From an uncultured Parabacteroides sp. (lineage in GTDB: Bacteria > Bacteroidota > Bacteroidia > Bacteroidales > Tannerellaceae): a DNA stretch of 11,239 nucleotides. Position 1 is the stretch's first letter. Each line of letters opens with the position of its first letter. The notes beneath the pieces were generated by a model. The model saw only the letters and a list, made by a program, of their open reading frames with translations, made no database searches and was not told the DNA's origin. Both the position numbers and the translations under genes were made by a program. Shown here in pieces: positions 7,301 to 11,239 of the stretch. The stretch spans positions 1 through 11,239 of the forward strand of contig NZ_CAJJWO010000110.1 in NCBI RefSeq assembly GCF_905196875.1, given 5' to 3'.

Positions 7301-7599
7301 TCGATATTGGTATGCTTATCCAGTTCTAGGGTCACATATCCCCATCCATTACCGGAAGTCGAATTGATCTCCTTGATCCCTTTGATACGTGCAAGCATTG
7401 CTTCCAGACGAGAAGTCACTTCCATTTCGATCACGCGTGCCGAATTGCCGGGCATATTATAACTGATAGTCAGCCGGGGCAATGTGCGTGAAGGCGATAG
7501 CTTGATGGGCAGTAGGGGAATGAATGTTATTCCTGCCAAAGCTATGCAGAGGAAAACGACAATAATCGTAAAGGATGATATTTTAGGAGATGAACTCAT
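4366..7599 (-). CDS. RND-family efflux permease, second of the operon (divergent)
   Basis: A 1,077-residue inner-membrane proton-driven exporter, the usual RND length. Layout: TM1 (about 10-30); first periplasmic porter region (about 35-335); TM2-TM6 (about 340-475) with VIDNTIVMTDHIRNR (403-417); a basic cytoplasmic linker (about 480-537, many Lys/Arg); TM7 (about 538-554); second periplasmic region (about 556-918); and TM8-TM12 (about 920-1072) with GITVNASIYVLNEFNQLR (984-1001). Against AcrB, D405 matches the first TM4 Asp, the second is N406, and the TM10 Lys is N988. It follows the TolC gene by 29 bases in the same direction, so it should share the operon, adaptor and channel with the first permease. 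Substrate (drug, metal, lipid or other) cannot be told from sequence. The start MSSSPKISSF is chosen because TM1 follows at once. Confidence 0.9.
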   Translation of the reverse strand: MSSSPKISSFTIIVVFLCIALAGITFIPLLPIKLSPSRTLPRLTISYNMPGNSARVIEMEVTSRLEAMLARIKGIKEINSTSGNGWGYVTLELDKHTNIDAARFEASTIVRQTWPSLPDGLSYPILEMSRPDDKESGPFMTYTLNAAATPIFIQRFAEDQIKPRLASIPGIYRIDVRGATPMEWRLEYDSRQLVSLGITINDIQTAISQYYNKEFLGTGNVETNGQEEWIRLALIPEDSREGFDASYITVTNKEGKLIRLDQLLKVTRQEEAPQSYYRINGLNSIYLSIQAEETANQLKLAEQVKQEMKHIRQLLPQGYEIHTSYDATEFIHNELNKIYLRTGLTILILLLFVLLITRNVRYLFLIVVSLSVNLCIAVIFFYLAKLEMQLYSLAGVTISLSLVIDNTIVMTDHIRNRHNRKAFLSILTATLTTIGALVIIFFLDEKIRLNLQDFAAVVIINLAVSLAVALFFVPAMIDKLGLGQKKNIKQKAPLSESPKSGRFNRFKKWGNRVLKRYPVYFNRYYRAQISFLCRWKKTACVVLVLAFGLPVFLLPEKIEMDSKDKVYTATDSLFIEKYNKIVSEETYKEKVKPIIDKALGGTLRLFVQKVYEGSYFTRNDETVLSVTASLPNGTTLEQMNQLMTRMEAYLSTFKDISQCQTNVYSARQAGIRIYFTKVAERSGFPYTLKSKIISKALELGGGSWGVYGLQDQGFSNDVREGAGSFRIEMFGYNYDELYEWAEQLKGKLLTFRRIKEVLINSEFSWWKDDYQEFYFNLNKARMAQESILPIDLFASLNPVFGKDIYSGTIVVDNEVEKLKLSSRQAKDYDIWSMQYVPQTIKDKSYKLAELATVEKGQMPQKVAKVNQQYRLCLQYEYIGASNQGNKIQERVLKEFNASLPMGYTAKSESYYWDWNTKDNKQYLLLLLIIVIIFFTTSILFNSLKQPLAVICVIPISYIGVFLTFYWFKLNFDQGGFASFVLLCGITVNASIYVLNEFNQLREAKPLMPLWRIYLKAWNAKITPIFLTVISTILGFIPFMLGPDKEAFWFPLAAGTIGGLVMSIAGIFIYLPIFTLKK

Positions 7600-7628
7600 T
7601 TTATAGTTATTTTCTTACTACGGAAAAA

Positions 7629-9107
7629 TTATAACTCGTTCCGATAATCAAATTCATTCGACAAGGAAATACCGGTCTCGAAATCATGTAATGTCAGCTT
7701 CCTTATCTTAAAATAACTCAGCCAATAGTTTTGTAACGCCGAGATATAGTTACGCTGTGCCTCCTGTTGGCGGTTCAACGACAAAGTCAAACTGTTGATG
7801 TCCGCTTTCCCGATCATAAACCGCTGCTTGGTCTCTGCGTATGCCATGACTGCCAGGTCGAGCACTTCTTCAGCACTACTGATCAGGTGCTGTTGGATAT
7901 TGAAATCACCTACTGTCATGATCACATCCTCTTCCACGGTCAATTCTTCCTGGCGGGCGGATATCTGAGCCACGTTCAGATTGTTTTTGGCAATATTATG
8001 TTTCCCTTTCCGTACGCCCCAGTCTATCAGGGGGATGGAGATAGATACGGAAACAACATCCTGTTGCAACGGATCACGGTAAGCACTTTTCAATTTGCTT
8101 GCCACCTGGTTAAAACCGATACTGGCATTGACGGAAGCATTGAACATAGCCTCCTTTTTTGTCTTATCCACTTGTTGTTCTGCTTCCAGTACCTCTTGTT
8201 TCAGGTCGAGAAATTTAGGGTTATTCTCCCGGGCAAGTGTTAATGCTTCATCTACCGATATTTGCATATCTTTCGGACGTCCGGGCAAACGTAACCGGAT
8301 TTCCGTATTTTTGTCGAAGTTGAGGAAAGAGGCAAGGCTGAACATCGCTCTTTTAAGGGCTATATCTGCATTTTGCAATGTGTTGCGTGCATTGACGGCA
8401 TCCAGTTTCAAAGTCAGTAGTTCCGCCTTGTCGATGGAGGCAATCTTATGCCGTTCCTGTCCTGTCCGGTAGAGAGTATCGGTCGAAGCGACATTCTCTT
8501 TGGCCAAATCGTATTCGGCTTGTGCCATTGCCAGTTGGAAGAAGTAGGTGGTAGCCTGTTCGCTGATGTTTTCTATATTGTATAACAATTCTTTTTTAGC
8601 GATCTCATATTTCAGCGGTTCGATCTTTCGCTCCCACCGGAAAGGATTATAGCCTAAAAGGTCCTGGCTATAACCTATTCTTATAGGAATAGTCGTGAAT
8701 TGATTATAGGTATTTTCCCCGAAGTTACGCATATATCCCAGGTCCGAATCCAGAAAGAAAGTACCTCCCAATAAGTCGAAATTTTGCTTGACCCTAAGGT
8801 TTCCACTGGCATAGAACGACTGTTGAGTACGATATTCTTCCACGTTTTTATCATAATTATACCGCTTCGTAATATCCCGGTAATACTGTGCCGGTGTCAG
8901 GTTCAATGTCAGACTCGGTAGTCTTCCTGCCTTGAATGTCCTATATTGCCAGTATCCGGCCAGATACATGTTCTTTGTCCTGAATGCCTCCAGCGAACTG
9001 TCTGCTGCCAGAGAGATCGTCCGTTCCAGCGACAGCGTCAGTGTCTGTGCATGCAGGGAGGCAGAGGTAAATAACAGGAATGACAATATTATCTTATATA
9101 TCTTCAT
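7629..9107 (-). CDS. TolC-family outer membrane efflux channel
   Basis: A 492-residue outer membrane factor that forms the exit duct of a tripartite pump. I start it at the ATG at 9107. From there the protein opens with a good signal peptide (MKIYKIILSFLLFTSASLHA, then Q) and the gap to the preceding stop codon is 19 bases. An in-frame ATG at 9158 would add 17 polar residues before the signal sequence and overlap the permease gene. There is no lipobox Cys, so it is not an OprM-like lipoprotein. The two outer-membrane-efflux repeats are visible: an N-terminal half with long helices (ISEQATTYFFQLAMAQAEYDLAKENV and following) and a C-terminal half (SVDEALTLARENNPKFLDLKQEV through VSVSISIPLIDWGVRKGKHN to the last long helix). 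Its position between two RND permease genes implies that it serves both. Confidence 0.92.
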   Translation of the reverse strand: MKIYKIILSFLLFTSASLHAQTLTLSLERTISLAADSSLEAFRTKNMYLAGYWQYRTFKAGRLPSLTLNLTPAQYYRDITKRYNYDKNVEEYRTQQSFYASGNLRVKQNFDLLGGTFFLDSDLGYMRNFGENTYNQFTTIPIRIGYSQDLLGYNPFRWERKIEPLKYEIAKKELLYNIENISEQATTYFFQLAMAQAEYDLAKENVASTDTLYRTGQERHKIASIDKAELLTLKLDAVNARNTLQNADIALKRAMFSLASFLNFDKNTEIRLRLPGRPKDMQISVDEALTLARENNPKFLDLKQEVLEAEQQVDKTKKEAMFNASVNASIGFNQVASKLKSAYRDPLQQDVVSVSISIPLIDWGVRKGKHNIAKNNLNVAQISARQEELTVEEDVIMTVGDFNIQQHLISSAEEVLDLAVMAYAETKQRFMIGKADINSLTLSLNRQQEAQRNYISALQNYWLSYFKIRKLTLHDFETGISLSNEFDYRNEL

Positions 9108-9126
9108 AACGGCATTATATAATTCG

Positions 9127-11239
9127 TTAAACTTCAGTTTGTTTTTCGGAAACATCATGTTTCCGGTAGATGTACCAGTAAATCAATGGAATGATGAACA
9201 GACTGACTGCGGTACCGACCAGCATCGCAGAGATCATTGCGATAGATAAGGGCTTTTGCAACTCACTACCCATATCGAATGTAAACAACAAAGGTACCAT
9301 ACCGAATATCGTAGTCAGTGATGTCATAATGATTGGACGCAGACGGCGGCGACCGGCCTCGTGTATCGCTTCCATCAACGGGACTCCCTCTTTCCTTAGT
9401 TCATTGATCATGTCGATTTTCAGAATGGAGTCGTTGATCACAATACCGCAGGTCACCACAATACCGATGGCACTCATCAGGTTAATGGTATGCCCGCATA
9501 TCCAGAGTATCAGTAAGGCGGCAGCTACGTCGATCGGGATTTCAAGCAACAGGATCAACGGCTGCAGGAAACTCTCAAACTGGGCTGCCAGAATAAAATA
9601 CATCAACAGGAGTGAAATAAACAAGATCACTACCAGTTCATTCAACATTTTCTGGTTGGAAAAGAAACTACCGGAAAAATCGATTTCCCAATCCTGTCCG
9701 CTTAGTTGTTTTACGTTGTCCATTAGCTGCTCCGGTTTTTGGACATTATAGAAGCTAAACGGGATATACTCACCGTTTTTCCCGGCTGTTATCGTTTTGA
9801 GGTCTTCTCCCTGGGTCACCTTGATCAACGATTGCAACGGGATATATTGACTTTTACCGTCTTTGTCCGGTTGTGTTTGTACCAATGTGCTTTGTAATAC
9901 TCCATTGATTGTCTGTCCGTCACCTGCCAATGCTATCGGAAGATATTGTTGGTAGGAGCGGAGGGTGGCAACTTCATTCTCTTTGAATGCCGTTTTCAGA
10001 AGACGGTACACTTCATTATAACTGACATTATATAAGAGTAGCTTTTGTCTGTCGATCGAAATATTCAGCTGGTTATCGAATGCCACTCCGACAGGCGACT
10101 GACCGGTGGTCGTTTTCATTTCCGATTCCAGTTTTTGCAGCTCGAAGGCTTCCGGAGCTGTTGCTTTGTTGCGTGTATAAAACTCAGCGACCACATCGGC
10201 TTCGCCCGTGACAAACAGTTTTTCAAATACGGTGATAGGAGGGGAAAAGGAAAATACCGCCTGTGGATAATTGGTATCCAGCCATTGGGTAATCTTTTCC
10301 TGTAGGGGAGCAATGGCAGATGCTTTTTCCGTTCTGAAATACAACTCGGCCTCGGAGGCGGATAATTCACGGTCGCGATTCAATAGGAACTGTTGCTGTC
10401 CGATATAAGATGTATATTCTTTGACATCACCGGCAGTCTGGTTAAAAAGCTGGTTGACCCTGTCTTTATTCTCGTCGATATGAATATTCTCGTTCCATTC
10501 GATATGGGTGATCAACTCGTTCTGGTCGATCTCCGGCATTCGTGTTTTCGGTACTTCATAGAAGAGGAATGCACAGAGAGGAAGAGTTAGGGCGGTGAGT
10601 ATCAGACTTACTTTTTTATGGCGGAAAGTGAAGTTGACACCTGCGTCATAAAAACCATACAATACGCTGTCTTTGACCAGATTTTTAATCCTGCGGTTAA
10701 AACCGGTATGTTTGATGTCGGGAATACTGTAAACCAGTTTGTATAATACCGGAAGCAGCATGATACCTGTAAAATAAGAAACGAGTAATCCCGCTGTTAC
10801 GGCAAAAGCCTGGTCATAGAATATAGCTCCGGCAATACCACTCATAAATACCAGCGGAAAGAATACGGCGATTGTTGTAAAAGTGGAACTCAACATCGGG
10901 GTAATTACTTCTGTTGTCCCTTTGGCGCATGCTTCGTCCAGAGAGAATCCTTTTGTACGGTATTGCGTGATGTTTTCCGTTACGATAATCGAACTGTCTA
11001 TCATCATACCCAGAGCGAGGATCAGACCTGACAGAGAGATGATGTTCAGCGACATTTTGAATAAGTAAAAAAACAGGAAGCTGACGATGAGGCTGACTAT
11101 CATACTCAAACTGATCACAGCGGGTATTTTTATATCCCCCAGGAAGAGAATAGCCACGATACAGATAAAGATAAAACCTAATGTCAGGTCTTGTTTTAGG
11201 TTCGCCACCGAATAGTCCAATAGTTCTGTCTGGTTGCGG
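9127..11239 (-). CDS. RND-family efflux permease, first of the operon, N-terminus cut by window edge
   Basis: The reading frame stays open to the window end: RNQTEL precedes LDYSVANLKQDL, and the TTG at 11220 is internal, not a start. The 703 visible residues are about two thirds of a usual 1,020-1,050-residue RND pump, beginning just before TM2. Visible are TM2-TM6 with GMMIDSSIIVTENI in TM4, TM7 near residues 205-225, the whole second periplasmic porter domain, and TM8-TM12 with ILAAQFESFLQPLIL and GIVVTCGIVINDSILKIDMI. Compared with AcrB, the TM4 Asp-Asp pair is Asp-Ser and the TM10 Lys is Asn. It is an inner-membrane drug/metabolite:proton antiporter, more like the HAE-type than its partner permease downstream. 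A periplasmic adaptor (HlyD/AcrA-like) gene is expected just upstream but cannot be seen. Substrate is unknown. Confidence 0.93.
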   Translation of the reverse strand, partial: RNQTELLDYSVANLKQDLTLGFIFICIVAILFLGDIKIPAVISLSMIVSLIVSFLFFYLFKMSLNIISLSGLILALGMMIDSSIIVTENITQYRTKGFSLDEACAKGTTEVITPMLSSTFTTIAVFFPLVFMSGIAGAIFYDQAFAVTAGLLVSYFTGIMLLPVLYKLVYSIPDIKHTGFNRRIKNLVKDSVLYGFYDAGVNFTFRHKKVSLILTALTLPLCAFLFYEVPKTRMPEIDQNELITHIEWNENIHIDENKDRVNQLFNQTAGDVKEYTSYIGQQQFLLNRDRELSASEAELYFRTEKASAIAPLQEKITQWLDTNYPQAVFSFSPPITVFEKLFVTGEADVVAEFYTRNKATAPEAFELQKLESEMKTTTGQSPVGVAFDNQLNISIDRQKLLLYNVSYNEVYRLLKTAFKENEVATLRSYQQYLPIALAGDGQTINGVLQSTLVQTQPDKDGKSQYIPLQSLIKVTQGEDLKTITAGKNGEYIPFSFYNVQKPEQLMDNVKQLSGQDWEIDFSGSFFSNQKMLNELVVILFISLLLMYFILAAQFESFLQPLILLLEIPIDVAAALLILWICGHTINLMSAIGIVVTCGIVINDSILKIDMINELRKEGVPLMEAIHEAGRRRLRPIIMTSLTTIFGMVPLLFTFDMGSELQKPLSIAMISAMLVGTAVSLFIIPLIYWYIYRKHDVSEKQTEV

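Noticed and set aside
7767..8243. A 158-codon open frame on the plus strand inside the TolC-family gene
   Set aside because: It lies fully antisense to a clear outer membrane channel gene, with a Cys/His-rich, low-plausibility translation and no supporting context.
9108..9158. Upstream start (ATG at 9158) for the TolC-family gene
   Set aside because: It would place 17 polar residues before the signal peptide and overlap the preceding permease gene. The ATG at 9107 gives a normal signal peptide and a 19-base gap.
11218..11220. TTG as start codon of the first permease
   Set aside because: The frame continues upstream to the window edge with typical RND residues (NQTELL), and two membrane-and-porter thirds of a pump cannot begin here. 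The gene is simply cut by the window.

Overview
The window looks like chromosomal DNA from a Bacteroidota bacterium, probably Bacteroidales (Bacteroides/Parabacteroides-like; the genus is a guess). The reasons are matches to the Bacteroidetes promoter element TAnnTTTG, A-rich start regions with little or no Shine-Dalgarno sequence, and protein family styles typical of that group. All genes lie on the minus strand, so transcription runs from position 11239 towards position 1. No tRNA, rRNA, insertion sequence or CRISPR array was seen.

11239 to 4366 holds an efflux cluster. In transcription order it has an RND permease whose N-terminal third is outside the window, a TolC-family outer membrane channel, and a second complete but divergent RND permease. 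The gaps are only 19 and 29 bases, so this is almost certainly one operon. The periplasmic adaptor such a pump needs is not in the window and would be expected upstream. Both permeases keep the first Asp of the TM4 proton-relay motif but lack the second Asp and the TM10 Lys of classical AcrB-type pumps. Two unlike permeases around one channel raise the possibility of a mixed (MdtBC-like) inner-membrane trimer.

4365 to 2267 holds a gene for an O-antigen ligase/polymerase (Wzy_C) family membrane protein with a C-terminal TPR-like tail. It is preceded by an untranslated region of about 210 bases that contains a strong stem-loop. No glycosyltransferases are adjacent.

2266 to 1 holds a 380-base gap followed by carB, the carbamoyl-phosphate synthase large subunit (first 628 residues). 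Its sequence is strikingly close to eukaryotic CPS1/CAD. The gap reads as a complete attenuation device: a consensus promoter, a possible 34-codon leader peptide, a small hairpin whose loop can pair with the terminator's 5' arm, and an intrinsic terminator with a 10-bp stem and U-tract. The leader's stop codon is one base before the terminator stem. This is the best candidate here for an undescribed regulatory system, with pyrBI-style, translation-coupled pyrimidine attenuation as one model. All of it is inferred from sequence alone.
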